Origin: Candidatus Planktophila limnetica
GTDB taxonomy: Bacteria; Actinomycetota; Actinomycetes; Nanopelagicales; Nanopelagicaceae
NCBI RefSeq assembly: GCF_002288365.1
Contig: NZ_CP016782.1
Coordinates: 372,001 to 436,000, forward strand
Direction of reading: 5' to 3'
DNA: 64,000 bases
Position 1 is the stretch's first letter. Every line of letters begins with the position of its first letter. Below are positions 25,833 to 35,069 of this stretch, piece after piece. The notes under the pieces are model-generated. The model did not search any database. It saw nothing but the letters and a program-made list of their open reading frames with translations, and was not told the DNA's origin. Both the position numbers and the translations under genes were made by a program.

Positions 25833-26255
25833 GTGAGTTCCGAGAAAACCCTTATCCTGATCAAGCCAGATGGCGTGCGCCGTGGTCTTGTTGGAGAAGT
25901 TATTTCTAGAGTTGAAGAAAAAGGTTATTCAATTACTGCCCTTCGCATGTTACATGCAGATCGCGCACTACTTGAAAAACATTATGCAGAGCACAATGGA
26001 AAACCTTTTTACGAGCCGCTTCTAGAGTTCATGACTTCAGGTCCAATCGTTGCGATGATTGCCGAAGGAAATCGCGTGATCGAAGGATTTCGTTCACTTG
26101 CTGGTGCAACTGATCCAACAGTTGCCGCGCCAGGAACCATTCGTGGAGATCTTGCACGGGATCAAGGAACTAAAGTTGTACAGAACATTGTTCACGGATC
26201 TGATTCACCTGAATCAGCAGCTCGTGAAATAGCTATTTTCTTTGAAGGGAAATAA
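25833..26255 (+). CDS. ndk: Nucleoside diphosphate kinase
   Basis: Balances NTP and dNTP pools by transferring phosphate through a histidine. 140 residues. Signature [21 protein letters not shown] and the active-site histidine in the conserved [15 protein letters not shown] start behind TAGACT. mreB begins on the base after its stop codon. Confidence 0.97.
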   Translation: MSSEKTLILIKPDGVRRGLVGEVISRVEEKGYSITALRMLHADRALLEKHYAEHNGKPFYEPLLEFMTSGPIVAMIAEGNRVIEGFRSLAGATDPTVAAPGTIRGDLARDQGTKVVQNIVHGSDSPESAAREIAIFFEGK

Positions 26256-27287
26256 ATGGGTAACAAAATGTCATTCATCGGCCGCGATATGGCCGTGGAT
26301 CTAGGAACTGCTAACACGTTGGTATATGTGCGCGGTCGTGGCATTGTTCTCAACGAGCCAAGCGTTGTTGCCGTCAATCAAGACACTGGTGGAATTTTAG
26401 CCGTTGGTCTTGAAGCAAAGAAAATGATTGGCCGCACCCCTGGCAACATCGTTGCAATTCGTCCACTTAAAGATGGTGTGATTGCAGATTTTGATACAAC
26501 AGAGCGCATGTTGCGTTACTTCATTCAAAAGGTTCACCGTCGTCGCTATTTAGCAAAGCCTCGTATTGTTGTGTGTGTTCCATCAGGTATTACAGGTGTT
26601 GAACAACGCGCAGTTAAAGATGCTGGATATGCAGCAGGTGCTCGCAAGGTTTACATCATTGAAGAGCCAATGGCTGCTGCAATCGGTGCGGGTCTTCCAA
26701 TTCACGAACCAACAGGCAACATGGTCGTGGACATTGGTGGCGGCACTACAGAAGTAGCCGTTATCTCACTCGGTGGAATTGTTACATCTCTTTCCATTCG
26801 TGTGGGTGGTGATGAACTCGATCAATCAATTATTAACTGGGTAAAACGCGAATTCTCATTACTTCTCGGTGAGCGCACAGCAGAAGAAATTAAGATGGCA
26901 ATCGGTTCTGCATACCCTCTTCCAGGTGAAAATGACGCTGAAATTCGCGGCCGCGACCTTGCAACTGGTCTTCCAAAGACGATTGTTGTATCTGCTGCCG
27001 AAATTCGTAAAGCGCTAGAAGAACCAGTAAATGCAATTATTAACGCTGTAAAGAGCACCCTAGATAAGTGCCCACCAGAGCTTGCAAGTGATCTTATGGA
27101 TCGCGGAATTGTGCTCACTGGCGGCGGCGCACTTCTTAAGGGACTTGATGAACGACTACGCAAAGAAACTGGAATGCCAATTCACGTTGCAGAGCGTCCG
27201 CTCGATGCAGTCGTAGAAGGTTCCGGAAAATGTATTGAAGAGTTTGAAGCCCTTGAAAAGGTTTTGATCTCTGAGCCTCGACGATAG
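26256..27287 (+). CDS. mreB: Rod-shape actin homologue MreB
   Basis: Membrane-bound actin filaments that guide side-wall synthesis. 343 residues. Phosphate-1 loop [15 protein letters not shown] (about 10-24), phosphate-2 [15 protein letters not shown] and adenosine-site [13 protein letters not shown]. The ATG abuts ndk. It is the first of mreB-mreC-mreD-PBP2-rodA, a complete elongasome set, which points to a rod-shaped or curved cell. Confidence 0.97.
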   Translation: MGNKMSFIGRDMAVDLGTANTLVYVRGRGIVLNEPSVVAVNQDTGGILAVGLEAKKMIGRTPGNIVAIRPLKDGVIADFDTTERMLRYFIQKVHRRRYLAKPRIVVCVPSGITGVEQRAVKDAGYAAGARKVYIIEEPMAAAIGAGLPIHEPTGNMVVDIGGGTTEVAVISLGGIVTSLSIRVGGDELDQSIINWVKREFSLLLGERTAEEIKMAIGSAYPLPGENDAEIRGRDLATGLPKTIVVSAAEIRKALEEPVNAIINAVKSTLDKCPPELASDLMDRGIVLTGGGALLKGLDERLRKETGMPIHVAERPLDAVVEGSGKCIEEFEALEKVLISEPRR

Positions 27288-27299
27288 GTAATTAGCTCC

Positions 27300-28226
27300 A
27301 TGCGTAATGGCGGCGAAGGACGCGCTCGCCTCCTACTCATCATACTTATCGTTACATCTTTATTTTTAATCACTCTAGATCTTCGTGGTGTAAAAGTATT
27401 AGATGGTGTGCGAAGCGGTACACAAAATGTATTGGCACCATTTCAAAAAGCAGGCTCAACAGCGATCTCACCTTTTCGCAATTTCATTGGCGATATAACT
27501 AATCTAGGGCGAACTAGCGATCAAATCGAAAAGCTAAAACAGAGTAATGCAAAATTGCGAGCACGCTTGGCGCAGCGCAAGAATGCAGATGCAGAACTTG
27601 CCCAACTCAAATCCGTTCTCGATCTTGCCGGCCAAGCTGGTTACAAGGTTGTTGCAGCCCGTGTCATTTCCCAAGGGTCGAGCACGAATTTTTCTCAAAC
27701 GGTCACGATAGATATTGGTACTTCATCTGGGGTTCGCCAAAACATGACAGTGCTCTCAGGTGAAGGCTTGGTTGGCGTGGTTAAAGAGTCATATGCAAAT
27801 TCAGCACTAGTTATGTTGGCTACAGATCCAGATTTCAAAGTGGGCGTGCGAATTGCAGGATCTCAGCAAATTGGAATTCTCTCAGGTGGCGGATCAAAAC
27901 GTGCTTCCTTACAACTGCTAGATAATCAAAATGTTGTGAATGTAGGAGATGTTTTGTTAGCTCGTGGAAGCACTAACAATCGCCCATTTGTTCCCGGCAT
28001 TCCTGTTGGTGTGATCAGTGCAGTAGATAGCAGCGCTGGTTCGATTGCACAGAGTGCAACAGTGATGCTTTATCCAAACTTTTCAGGACTCGGTGTTCTC
28101 AGTGTTGTATTAAGTGCGGGCAAGAATAACCCAGGCGATGCACTTGTACCGGCTGGACCACAGCCAACTCCTGTTCCAACTGTCACAATTTATGCAACAC
28201 CGTCGCCCACCGCGAGTGCGAAGTAG
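27300..28226 (+). CDS. mreC: Rod-shape protein MreC
   Basis: Links MreB to PBP2 outside the membrane. 308 residues: one membrane helix (about 10-30), a coiled coil (about 70-105, QIEKLKQSNAKLRARLAQ), then a beta-rich extracellular domain with the signature GLVGVV and a Pro-rich tail with repeated P-T/P-S units. Confidence 0.93.
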   Translation: MRNGGEGRARLLLIILIVTSLFLITLDLRGVKVLDGVRSGTQNVLAPFQKAGSTAISPFRNFIGDITNLGRTSDQIEKLKQSNAKLRARLAQRKNADAELAQLKSVLDLAGQAGYKVVAARVISQGSSTNFSQTVTIDIGTSSGVRQNMTVLSGEGLVGVVKESYANSALVMLATDPDFKVGVRIAGSQQIGILSGGGSKRASLQLLDNQNVVNVGDVLLARGSTNNRPFVPGIPVGVISAVDSSAGSIAQSATVMLYPNFSGLGVLSVVLSAGKNNPGDALVPAGPQPTPVPTVTIYATPSPTASAK

Positions 28227-28233
28227 TCTTTAA

Positions 28234-28755
28234 ATGCTTTTGCGACAATTCTCTATTTCATCTTTAATTTTTGTACTTGTATTTATCATTCAAGAAGCCG
28301 TTATTAATCAACTTCGATTGCCAGCAGGGGGATTCTCACTTCTTCTCTTGATTGCGCTGACCTGGGCTGCATTAAGTAATCCAACAGCAGGAGCACTCAC
28401 TGGATTCATTTCAGGAGTCTTGATGGATCTTTCACAAAGTTCAAGCGGACCTATGGGCCACTGGACTTTAATAATGATTCTGGCGTGTTACGCAGTTGCA
28501 TTTTTAGGCTCTGGCAACGATAACGTTCGAGGAAATCCAATAACAAATATTTTCCTTGTTTCTTTCGCCTGCGTTATAACCCTGATTGCATTTGTCATCA
28601 TTGGTTTATTACTTGGAATGTCAGCCGGTAGCTTTTCTAGAATTCTAATAACTATTTTCAGCAATGGAATTTGGGCGCTCTTGGCGACCCCACTTATTTT
28701 GCCAGTGATTACCAGATTACATGCTGTGGTGCTCGGAGATCAGGCACGCCTATGA
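28234..28755 (+). CDS. mreD: Rod-shape membrane protein MreD
   Basis: Membrane member of the elongasome, 173 residues, five to six helices starting at LIFVLVFIIQEAVINQLRLP. The family is weakly conserved; position between mreC and PBP2 is the main support. The stop overlaps the PBP2 start (ATGA). Confidence 0.88.
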   Translation: MLLRQFSISSLIFVLVFIIQEAVINQLRLPAGGFSLLLLIALTWAALSNPTAGALTGFISGVLMDLSQSSSGPMGHWTLIMILACYAVAFLGSGNDNVRGNPITNIFLVSFACVITLIAFVIIGLLLGMSAGSFSRILITIFSNGIWALLATPLILPVITRLHAVVLGDQARL

Positions 28756-30842
28756 ATCAACGGGTTCGCTTAAGTTTGCTAGTTGTTCAGATATTTGTTT
28801 TGACCTTGATGGTTGCTTTGCTAGGAAGACTCTTTTATTTACAAGTGGCAGCTGCTCCTAAGTACAAGGATGCAGCGCTGAGCATTCAGAGCAGAGATGT
28901 AATAAATCCTGCGATACGTGGACTTATCGTTGATTCATCCGGTGTTCCACTGGCACTTAATCGCGTGGGCCTTGCAATCACAGTTGATCGCATCGCATTA
29001 GATAAGCAGAGTGATAAAGGCGCGATAGTCCTTGCCAGTGTTTCAAATCTACTTGGGTTGGCTTATGCCGATGTGTATCGTGCTACTCGTTTGTGTGGAG
29101 AGCTACCAAAGAATGACAAAGCAGGCTGTTGGACCGGATCTAGATACCAGCCAATTCCGATTACAAAAGAGGCTGATCCAGAGATTGCACTTCAAATTGT
29201 GGAAAGAACAAATCAATTTCCAGGAATAGGCGCAACTCCTGTAGCAATTCGAAATTATCCAAGCTATGCCGGTGTCAATGCTGCTCATGAATTAGGTTAT
29301 ATCGGACCAGTTACAGAGGCTGACTTATCAGGAATAAATGGTCGTACGTATTACCGCAGTGAAACGATTGGTAAGACTGGTCTTGAATATCAATACGATT
29401 CATTTTTGCGAGGAACACCAGGGATTCGAACCGTAATCGTAGATCGTAAAGAATCCATCACTCGCGAAAGTCAGAACACCGCGCCAATTGGTGGAAATCA
29501 TTTAGTAACGAGTTTGGATGTTCGTTTACAAGCAAGTGTAGAAAGTGCCCTTTCAGATGCAGTAGGTCGCGCGCGGGCAAGTGGATATCCAGGTGATTCA
29601 GGTGCTGCAATTGTGATGGATGTTCGCAATGGACAAATTTTGGCCATGGCCTCATATCCAACGTATGACCCAAATGCTTGGGAAAAAGGTTTGTCAGTTA
29701 AAGATGCCAGAGCACTTTTTAGCGAGAAAAATAATGTGCCGGCTCTTTCTAGACCATTGCAGGGATTATTTGCACCAGCGTCAACGTTTAAATCAGTCTC
29801 AGTTGTTGCCGCAGCAAATGCTGGCTATAACCTCAATGCAATCTATAACTGTCCTTCAGAGACTCAAATTGGTAATCGTGCTTTCCAAAACTTTGATAGC
29901 AAAGCACTCGGACGTATCAGTTTGAAAAAAGGTATTGCAGTTTCTTGTGACACGCTGTGGTATCAAATTGCATATGACGAGTGGGTTCGAGATGGCGGGT
30001 TAAGGCCAAAATCTGATCCGAATGATTATTTCTTCAAAGCCGCTGAAGGATTTCAAGTCAACAAAAAAACTGGGATTGATATGCCCTCCGAACTTTCTGG
30101 TCGCCTAGCCAATCGTCAATGGCGTAATGCTTGGTATGCCGAAAATAAGGATTTCTACTGCAATTACAAGGATCGTGCCGCAAAGAATCAACTCACTCCA
30201 TTTCTAATCGAATTAGCTCGCGAAAATTGCTTAGATGGTGACAAAATTCGAGCAGGAGATGCGGTTAACTTTTCTATTGGACAAGGTGACACAGTAATTA
30301 CTCCACTGAAGTTAACGCAGATGTATGCCGCTATCGCAAATGGTGGAAAAATTCTGCGTCCAAGTGTCGCAAAGGCAGTTGTTTCAACTGATGGAAGAGT
30401 AATTAAAAAAATTAGTGCTAAACAACTCGGTACGTTACCTGCAACCCAGACAACTCTAAATTTCTTACAGGATGCACTTCGCGAAGCCGTTACGGCAGGA
30501 ACTGCAACCGGAGCATTTGCAGGATTTCCTGTAGCAATCAGTGGGAAAACTGGCACAGCCCAAGTTTTTGGTAGAAACGCAAATGGAACATTAAAGGCAG
30601 ACACATCATGGTTTGCATCTTATGGACCGACACAAAATCCACGTTATGCAGTTGTGATGATGGTGAGCCAAGGTGGTTTCGGTGCATCTGTCAGTGGTGT
30701 TGGAGTTCGCAAAATTTATGAAACGTTATTTGGTGTCACTGGATCAAAAGTAGATCCAGCAAAGGCTATATTTCCTGATGGGAAACCACCGATTAAGATT
30801 CCAAAGATTTCACCATCTACGAAAGTGAAGGAGTCTAAATGA
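28752..30842 (+). CDS. mrdA: Penicillin-binding protein 2, elongasome transpeptidase
   Basis: Cross-links side-wall peptidoglycan together with RodA. 696 residues from ATG 28752, which overlaps the mreD stop; a longer open frame from 28671 lies inside mreD and is not used. N-terminal membrane helix, dimerisation region, then the transpeptidase with catalytic STFK (in APASTFKSVSVV), SCD in place of the usual SxN, and KTGT (SGKTGTAQVF). The SCD variant is also seen in other actinobacterial and gram-positive PBP2s. Overlaps rodA by ATGA. Confidence 0.95.
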   Translation: MNQRVRLSLLVVQIFVLTLMVALLGRLFYLQVAAAPKYKDAALSIQSRDVINPAIRGLIVDSSGVPLALNRVGLAITVDRIALDKQSDKGAIVLASVSNLLGLAYADVYRATRLCGELPKNDKAGCWTGSRYQPIPITKEADPEIALQIVERTNQFPGIGATPVAIRNYPSYAGVNAAHELGYIGPVTEADLSGINGRTYYRSETIGKTGLEYQYDSFLRGTPGIRTVIVDRKESITRESQNTAPIGGNHLVTSLDVRLQASVESALSDAVGRARASGYPGDSGAAIVMDVRNGQILAMASYPTYDPNAWEKGLSVKDARALFSEKNNVPALSRPLQGLFAPASTFKSVSVVAAANAGYNLNAIYNCPSETQIGNRAFQNFDSKALGRISLKKGIAVSCDTLWYQIAYDEWVRDGGLRPKSDPNDYFFKAAEGFQVNKKTGIDMPSELSGRLANRQWRNAWYAENKDFYCNYKDRAAKNQLTPFLIELARENCLDGDKIRAGDAVNFSIGQGDTVITPLKLTQMYAAIANGGKILRPSVAKAVVSTDGRVIKKISAKQLGTLPATQTTLNFLQDALREAVTAGTATGAFAGFPVAISGKTGTAQVFGRNANGTLKADTSWFASYGPTQNPRYAVVMMVSQGGFGASVSGVGVRKIYETLFGVTGSKVDPAKAIFPDGKPPIKIPKISPSTKVKESK

Positions 30843-31996
30843 GCTCACTTTCATCTCGCAGTATTTATCGACGAAGATCTCGTGGTTCGGTTGTGGCAGG
30901 TTTCGATCCAATACTTACAGCAGCAGTGGCAGCACTTTTAATCATCGGAACGCTATTGGTATATGCGGCAACACGTGATTGGTATGCAGCAAATAATTTA
31001 GATCCTGAGTATTACCTCAAGCGCCATGTTCTCAATATATTAATTGGGGTTTTGCTGGCATGGGGAACAACAATTATTGATTATCGATTATTGCGTGCCT
31101 ACACACCAATTGTGTGGGGATTAGGTGTGCTGGGATTAATCATCGTGTTAATTCCCGGTCTTGGTGCTGAAGTAAATGGCGCAAAAGCGTGGATTGCTCT
31201 TCCTGGTGGATTTCAAATTCAACCTGCAGAGTTAGTAAAGATTTCCATCATTGTTGGAATGTCCATGATTTTGTCTGAACGCTCTCATGACAGTGATGTG
31301 CCCACAACCCAAGATGTTTTACAAGCGTTGGTTGTGGCTGGTCTTCCAGTGCTTTTGATTTTGTTTCAGCCTGACATGGGTACTGTTTTTATCATCAGTG
31401 CATCTGTTGTCACGATTATTGCAATTTCTGGTGCGCCATCTCGTTGGGTAGTTGCGCTACTTCTTATTGCGGTTCTGGGCGCCTTTGGGGCGACGAAAGC
31501 TGGAGTGATAAATTCATATCAGGTCAAGCGCTTGCAATCATTTGTAAATCCAACGGCTGACACCCAAGGAAGTGGCTATCAATTACGTCAGGCGCGCATC
31601 ACCGTGGGTTCCGGTGGACTCCTAGGAACTGGTTTATTTAATGGGCCTCAAACAAATGGTCGCTTTGTTCCTGAACAGCAGACAGACTTTATTTTCACGG
31701 TAGCCGGTGAAGAACTCGGTTTTCTAGGAAGCGCCGGAATAGTACTTCTGTATTTGATTATTTTGATGAGAGCCTTTGCCATTGCACGAAGAGCGAGTGA
31801 TCCCTATGGGCGACTTGTTGCAACCGGTGTCACGGCGTGGTTTGCATTTCAAATATTTGAAAATATAGGAATGACACTTGGATTAATGCCTATGACTGGT
31901 GTTCCTTTGCCATTTCTTTCATACGGTGGCTCAAGCATGTTTGCAACCCTGATCGGGTTTGGTTTATTGCAAAATGTGCATGCGCGTCATCGTTAA
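30839..31996 (+). CDS. rodA: Peptidoglycan glycosyltransferase RodA (SEDS)
   Basis: Polymerises lipid II for side-wall growth. 385 residues, about 10 helices. SEDS signatures: QPAELVKI, the catalytic-region QPDMGTVFI, GSGGLLGTGLFNG, PEQQTDFIFTVAGEELGF and GVPLPFLSYGGSS. Start overlaps the PBP2 stop. It closes the mre operon; rne follows after a 213-bp gap. Confidence 0.95.
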   Translation: MSSLSSRSIYRRRSRGSVVAGFDPILTAAVAALLIIGTLLVYAATRDWYAANNLDPEYYLKRHVLNILIGVLLAWGTTIIDYRLLRAYTPIVWGLGVLGLIIVLIPGLGAEVNGAKAWIALPGGFQIQPAELVKISIIVGMSMILSERSHDSDVPTTQDVLQALVVAGLPVLLILFQPDMGTVFIISASVVTIIAISGAPSRWVVALLLIAVLGAFGATKAGVINSYQVKRLQSFVNPTADTQGSGYQLRQARITVGSGGLLGTGLFNGPQTNGRFVPEQQTDFIFTVAGEELGFLGSAGIVLLYLIILMRAFAIARRASDPYGRLVATGVTAWFAFQIFENIGMTLGLMPMTGVPLPFLSYGGSSMFATLIGFGLLQNVHARHR

Positions 31997-32209
31997 TAGA
32001 CATCTAATCACGCTCAATTTGCGCCTTACTTGGGATTAAACCCAACATCTGCCATACTTACATCACAGTTCAGCGCGGCTCGCGAGCACTTCGCGGTAAA
32101 CGCCAAGCGCGAACTCACAGAAGATTTGCTTGACGAGTTAGTTCTTTTCGAAGTTCGAAACAATTCAAGCCAGAGCGCGTTTTATTAAACGCATAGAGGA
32201 TTTGGTGCC
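31997..32209 (+). promoter_or_regulatory. Structured leader of rne
   Basis: 213-bp gap. A TTGGGA / CATACT pair at 17-bp spacing (32030-32035, 32053-32058) is a candidate promoter. The transcript would then hold a GCTCGCGAGC palindrome, TTTCGAA-G-TTCGAAA (32147-32161) and a GCGTTT/AAACGC hairpin (32177-32192) just before the ribosome site at 32195. A leader of this kind could mediate feedback by RNase E, as known in E. coli, but that is inference. A 43-codon frame inside it lacks any start codon. Confidence 0.4.
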
Positions 32210-34276
32210 ATGGCTATTGAGCCAAAAACGCCGCGCAAACGTGCGGCTAAGAAAGCTAGTTCCAAGAAATCTGATGCAGTCGAAAACACTGACGCACCAG
32301 AGGCCAAGAGTGCAACGAAGAAAAAGTCTGCCTCCATTCCAGTTCCGATGTTTCAAGCTGCGCCGGTTGCGGAAAAAACTGCACGCCAGGTAAAGAAAGC
32401 GGCTCCTGAACCCGTCTCAGAAGAATCAGGTGATGATGATTCAGGTGCAGGTAGAAATCGCCGTCGCCGTCGTGGGGGACGTGGTCGCAGAAAAGGCGGC
32501 GCCGATACTGCAAATGCACAAAATGAGAGTTCAACAACACAAGAAGATCAAGATTCAGAAGAATCCACTACACATCGCCGTCGTCGCCGTCGTCGCGCCA
32601 CAGGAGATGGTGTCGTTGCCGGTGAAACCGTTGAAGAAGATGGTGTAAAAACTGTTGTTAAGGTGCGAGAAGTTCGTGAGCGCACTCCACGAGTTGATGC
32701 TCGTCGTGGTCGTCGCGATCGCGCAGAACGTCCAGAACGACGTGAGTATCGCGAACCGTATCGTCGTCGCGGCACAGTCATCACAGATTCCGAATTTCTA
32801 GCACGTCGAGAAAATGTTGATCGCGAAATGGTTGTTCGCCAGATAGATGATCGTATTCAAATTGCAGTTATCGAAGACAAAGTCATGGTCGAGCACTATG
32901 TAAATAGAAATAGCAATGTTTCATACGTCGGAAACGTCTATCTCGGACGCGTGCAAAACGTCTTGCCTTCGATGGAAGCTGCCTTCGTAGATATTGGTAA
33001 GGGCAGAAATGCTGTGTTGTACGCGGGTGAAGTCAATTGGGATGCAGCAGGCATTTCTGAATCCGAACCACGCAAGATTGAAATGGTTTTAAAAACTGGT
33101 CAGCCAGTACTTGTTCAAGTAACCAAAGATCCAATCGGACAAAAGGGTGCTCGTCTTACTAGCCAAATTTCTCTTCCTGGTCGCTATGTTGTTTATGTTC
33201 CTGGCGGTGGAATGAGTGGAATTAGTCGCAGCCTTCCTGAACAAGAACGCACACGTCTGAAAGCAATTCTCAAAGACTTAATTCCTGAAGGCGCTGGCGT
33301 CATTGTTCGCACAGCAGCAGAGGGTGCTTCAGAAGAAGAGATTACAAATGACGTTGCTCGCTTAAAATCTCTGTGGGATGACATCTACCAAAAATCTGAG
33401 AATCCAAACTTCCACGCACCTACTGCTCTGTACTCAGAGCCAGATCTTGCTATTCGAGTTATTCGAGACATCTTTAATGAAGATTTCCGCAAGCTCATAG
33501 TTCAGGGATCTCAGGCGTATGAGGAGATCAATAATTACCTCGGATTTATTGCACCTGAATTGGTTTCTAAGCTAGAAAAATACACAGGAACCGGTGACTT
33601 GTTTGCCGAATATCGCGTGGAAGAACAACTAGCTAAGGCATTTGATCGCAAGGTGTATCTACCTTCAGGTGGTTCCCTCGTTATCGATCGAACCGAAGCG
33701 ATGATTGTTATTGACGTGAACACCGGTAAATTTATCGGTAAGGGTGGAAACCTAGAAGAAACTGTTACGAAAAATAACATAGAAGCAGCAGAGGAAATCG
33801 CTCGCCAGCTTCGCCTTCGTGACTTAGGTGGAATTGTTGTCATCGACTTCATCGACATGATTCTTGAATCAAACCGTGAAGCAGTTCTACGTAGATTAGT
33901 TGAGTGCTTAGGTCGCGATAGAACCAAGCACCAGGTCGCAGAAGTAACATCACTTGGTCTCGTTCAGATGACTCGCAAGCGCGTTGGGCAAGGACTTATC
34001 GAAGCGTTTTCAACAACATGTGATTCTTGCTCTGGTCGAGGAATTCACATTCATACAGAACCTGTGAAGATGAAGGCTCCTATGCCACAAGTTAATTCAC
34101 AATCTGCAATTCATGAAGATGTTGAAGAAGAAGGCGCAACCGGACATGAATTCATAGAAGTTCAAAATGATGATTCATCGAATGTGCCAGAAGTGAAGAA
34201 GGGCTTAAAAGTGGGTGGCCGTAAACGCCGTCGTGCTGTGAGTACTGGAGTAGTCACTCCTGGCTCAGGAGAATGA
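32210..34276 (+). CDS. rne: Ribonuclease E/G
   Basis: Main endoribonuclease for mRNA decay and rRNA/tRNA processing. 688 residues. A long charged N-terminal extension (about 1-190) with Lys/Ala, Asp/Glu and Arg-rich runs (RRRRRGGRGRR, HRRRRRRRA) is typical of actinobacterial RNase E and probably binds RNA or partners. Then an S1 domain (VGNVYLGRVQNVLPSMEAAFVDIGKGRNA), the RNase H/DNase I-like catalytic core (IVIDVNTGKFIG and VVIDFIDM) and the zinc-link CDSC. Conserved neighbour of rplU-rpmA. Confidence 0.95.
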   Translation: MAIEPKTPRKRAAKKASSKKSDAVENTDAPEAKSATKKKSASIPVPMFQAAPVAEKTARQVKKAAPEPVSEESGDDDSGAGRNRRRRRGGRGRRKGGADTANAQNESSTTQEDQDSEESTTHRRRRRRRATGDGVVAGETVEEDGVKTVVKVREVRERTPRVDARRGRRDRAERPERREYREPYRRRGTVITDSEFLARRENVDREMVVRQIDDRIQIAVIEDKVMVEHYVNRNSNVSYVGNVYLGRVQNVLPSMEAAFVDIGKGRNAVLYAGEVNWDAAGISESEPRKIEMVLKTGQPVLVQVTKDPIGQKGARLTSQISLPGRYVVYVPGGGMSGISRSLPEQERTRLKAILKDLIPEGAGVIVRTAAEGASEEEITNDVARLKSLWDDIYQKSENPNFHAPTALYSEPDLAIRVIRDIFNEDFRKLIVQGSQAYEEINNYLGFIAPELVSKLEKYTGTGDLFAEYRVEEQLAKAFDRKVYLPSGGSLVIDRTEAMIVIDVNTGKFIGKGGNLEETVTKNNIEAAEEIARQLRLRDLGGIVVIDFIDMILESNREAVLRRLVECLGRDRTKHQVAEVTSLGLVQMTRKRVGQGLIEAFSTTCDSCSGRGIHIHTEPVKMKAPMPQVNSQSAIHEDVEEEGATGHEFIEVQNDDSSNVPEVKKGLKVGGRKRRRAVSTGVVTPGSGE

Positions 34277-34295
34277 GCATAAATCCCGACTCAGT

Positions 34296-34325
34296 TTGAC
34301 CCATGGGCACGGTTCTCCGTACCCT
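34296..34325 (+). promoter_or_regulatory. Promoter of rplU-rpmA
   Basis: TTGACC (34296) and TACCCT (34320) with an 18-bp spacer, some 58 nt before the GTG of rplU. Confidence 0.5.
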
Positions 34326-34383
34326 TAGCGTCTGCCGGAATTACACACTGTGTGAATCGGGCCTTACGAAGTGGAGTAGTTAC

Positions 34384-34692
34384 GTGTACGCAATCGTGAA
34401 AGCTGGCGGACGCCAGGAGAAAGTCACTGTTGGAGAGACCATTGTTATCGATCACCTCGATAGCAAAAGTGGTGCATCAGTTTCATTTCCTGCTGTTCTA
34501 GTTGTCGATGGCGCAACTGTTACTTCAGATCCAAAGGCGCTCTCATCTGTCAAAGTAACTGGAGAAGTTATTGATGACATCAAGGGTCCAAAGATTGATA
34601 TTTTGCGTTACAAGAACAAGACCGGTTACCGCCGTCGTCAAGGTTTTCGTACGCAACATACTCGCGTAAAAATTACGGCAATTAGTATCTAA
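34384..34692 (+). CDS. rplU: 50S ribosomal protein L21
   Basis: Large-subunit protein binding 23S rRNA. 102 residues from GTG 34384 (MYAIVKAGGRQEKVTVGE), with GGAG about 9 nt upstream. The frame opens earlier at 34303, but that part lies in the promoter. C-terminal RRRQGFRTQHTRVKITAI is the L21 signature. Confidence 0.97.
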   Translation: MYAIVKAGGRQEKVTVGETIVIDHLDSKSGASVSFPAVLVVDGATVTSDPKALSSVKVTGEVIDDIKGPKIDILRYKNKTGYRRRQGFRTQHTRVKITAISI

Positions 34693-34717
34693 CCGAATCG
34701 TCTATAGGAGTTGAGCA

Positions 34718-34972
34718 ATGGCAAGTAAAAAGGGTGTCTCCTCGACACGAAACGGTCGCGATTCAAATGCGCAGTACCTCGGTATTAAGCGCTTCGGTGG
34801 TCAGGTTGTTAACAGCGGCGAAATTCTTGTCCGCCAACGCGGAACGAAGTTTCACCCAGGTGCAAACGTGGGCCGTGGCAAAGATGACACACTCTTCGCT
34901 CTAGCAGCAGGAGCAGTTGAATTCGGTCGCGCTCGCGGTCGCAACGTAGTAAATGTGGTTCCAGTAGCGTAA
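34718..34972 (+). CDS. rpmA: 50S ribosomal protein L27
   Basis: 84 residues, ATG with GGAG upstream. N-terminal [19 protein letters not shown] and GVKRFGGQ-type block ([11 protein letters not shown]). No cleavable leader of the Firmicute kind is present. A terminator follows directly. Confidence 0.97.
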   Translation: MASKKGVSSTRNGRDSNAQYLGIKRFGGQVVNSGEILVRQRGTKFHPGANVGRGKDDTLFALAAGAVEFGRARGRNVVNVVPVA

Positions 34973-34987
34973 TTTTCGGTTCTTACG

Positions 34988-35024
34988 AAAGAGCGAGCCG
35001 CGTTCAAGTGCGGCTCGCTTTTTT
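34988..35024 (+). terminator. Intrinsic terminator after rpmA
   Basis: AGCGAGCCGC (34992-35001) pairs with GCGGCTCGCT (35010-35019), followed by six T. It separates the ribosomal pair from obgE. Confidence 0.9.
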
Positions 35025-35069
35025 ATTTCACAAGGAAACAAACAACGAATAGCAGAGAGGTAAACGCAG

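Noticed and set aside
32147-32161. TTTCGAAGTTCGAAA as an SOS (LexA) box
   Set aside because: Spacing and bases do not fit the actinobacterial LexA site (GAAC-N4-GTTC), and rne is not an SOS gene.
32048-32173. A 43-codon open frame before rne (ends QSAFY)
   Set aside because: It has no ATG, GTG or TTG at its start and lies in a palindromic leader; better explained as RNA structure.
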